Below, one piece after another: positions 63,320 through 64,000 of a DNA stretch of 64,000 bases; the stretch's first letter is position 1, and each line of letters starts with the position of its first letter. The DNA is from Bacteroidales bacterium. GTDB lineage: Bacteria; Bacteroidota; Bacteroidia; Bacteroidales; F082. The position numbers were made by a program, and so were the translations under genes. Location: contig JANQGJ010000059.1 in assembly GCA_028277395.1 (NCBI GenBank), forward strand, positions 52,592-116,591, in the 5' to 3' direction. The notes under the pieces are model-generated. The model was not told where the DNA came from and made no database searches. It saw only the letters and a list, made by a program, of their open reading frames with translations.

Positions 63320-64000
63320 ATGAATCGTAGGATATTATATATCGAAGATGAACCTTTTTTGGGCAGGATTGTTAAAGAAACTCTCGAAAGCCAGGGATAT
63401 GAAGTAATTCTGATTGCTGACGGTGCACTCGTAATGAATGCCTTCAATAATTTCATTCCTGATATTTGTATACTCGATGTTATGTTACCACATGTTGATG
63501 GTTTTACTCTTGGGGAGCAGATACGCAAAAGATATCCTGACCTGCCAATAATATTTGTAACTGCAAAAATTGAAACAGACGATTTGATAAAAGGTTTTGA
63601 GAGTGGAGGAACTGATTATATCAGGAAGCCATTCAGTACGAGAGAACTTATTGTTCGCATTGAAAATCAGTTAAATATTATTGAATCACGTAAAAAAACA
63701 GGTGATTTCACCAACCATGCAATTGATCTGGGCTGTTACACTTTCTACCAACATAAATATGAACTTCATAACGATAGTAATATCAGGAAGTTATCCAGTC
63801 GGGAATCAGAAGTACTTTTGATGCTTGTACAGAACAAAAATCAAACCATCAACAGGAAAACACTCCTGAAGGATATCTGGGGTGATGACTCATATTACAA
63901 CTCAAGAACCCTTGATGTCTATATTCGGAAACTAAGGAAGTACTTTTCTGATGATCCGGAAATTCAGATAATAACACTAAAGGGTAAGGGGTATCATTTT
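63320..64000 (+). CDS. OmpR-family response regulator, cut at the window end
   Basis: The frame opens with MNRRILYIEDEPFLGRIV at 63320 and is 227 codons long at the window edge. It has a receiver domain with acidic EDE, phospho-acceptor Asp in CILDVMLPHVDG, the Thr in FVTAK and the Lys in IRKPFS, and a winged-helix C-terminal domain (KLSSRESEVLLMLVQNKN, then SRTLDVYIRKLRKYF and GKGYHF). Only a few C-terminal residues should be missing. It is the cognate regulator of the upstream kinase and presumably binds the tandem repeat at 61706. Confidence 0.95.
   Translation, partial: MNRRILYIEDEPFLGRIVKETLESQGYEVILIADGALVMNAFNNFIPDICILDVMLPHVDGFTLGEQIRKRYPDLPIIFVTAKIETDDLIKGFESGGTDYIRKPFSTRELIVRIENQLNIIESRKKTGDFTNHAIDLGCYTFYQHKYELHNDSNIRKLSSRESEVLLMLVQNKNQTINRKTLLKDIWGDDSYYNSRTLDVYIRKLRKYFSDDPEIQIITLKGKGYHF

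Overview
The window looks like a chromosomal segment from a member of the Bacteroidota. It is AT-rich, with type IX secretion C-terminal sorting domains on two leucine-rich-repeat proteins, a GLPGLI-family protein beside a CarboxypepD-reg/beta-barrel outer membrane protein, a DUF4956 gene, a LytS/LytTR pair, and many promoters of the Bacteroidota form TTG-N(17-21)-TAnnTTTG. I cannot place it below phylum from sequence alone. I saw no tRNA, rRNA, CRISPR array, insertion sequence or prophage.

Layout. 1-2 kb: end of a subtilisin-like protease, then a GNAT and a MarR-GNAT regulator. 2-5.3 kb: a decaying locus with one intact lipase-like alpha/beta hydrolase between two broken genes. 5.3-15.2 kb: LytTR two-component pair, a beta-barrel protein, GNATs, a Crp/SDR pair, a broken DUF6624 gene, a lipoprotein, an NmrA-like reductase/TetR pair with a clear operator, and a DUF438-hemerythrin-PAS protein. 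15.2-20.7 kb: two arrays of a roughly 120-bp repeat around an LRR/T9SS protein, DinB, DUF6624 and two thioredoxin-fold proteins. 21-25.4 kb: methyltransferase, alpha/beta hydrolase, and a MACPF pore-forming-type protein with no signal peptide. Its promoter carries a palindrome that recurs upstream of the 2-5 kb locus. 25.5-35.5 kb: GNAT, PadR/membrane pair, Ada-like and AlkA-like DNA repair genes, Usp-TPR plus P-type ATPase, and GapN.

35.6-42.1 kb (minus strand) is the most notable region: a tight five-gene operon for what looks like an uncharacterised terpenoid pathway. In transcription order it encodes a 2x[4Fe-4S] ferredoxin with a cysteine-pair tail, a radical SAM enzyme, a DUF116-polyprenyl diphosphate synthase fusion, a short alpha/alpha-barrel prenyltransferase-like protein, and a class II terpene cyclase with a DxDD acid motif. 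The inferred logic is chain synthesis, protonation-initiated cyclisation, and radical (anaerobic-type) modification.

42.3-64 kb: VOC protein, a giant LRR/T9SS protein, a 1428-aa membrane sensor-like protein, a RES-Xre toxin-antitoxin pair flanked by 61-bp direct repeats, a DUF4956-HlyD-TolC operon with no energising subunit, a minimal ABC pair, and an outer-membrane protein/GLPGLI pair divergent from a histidine kinase/OmpR regulator pair whose promoter has a 10-bp tandem repeat. The last gene runs off the window.
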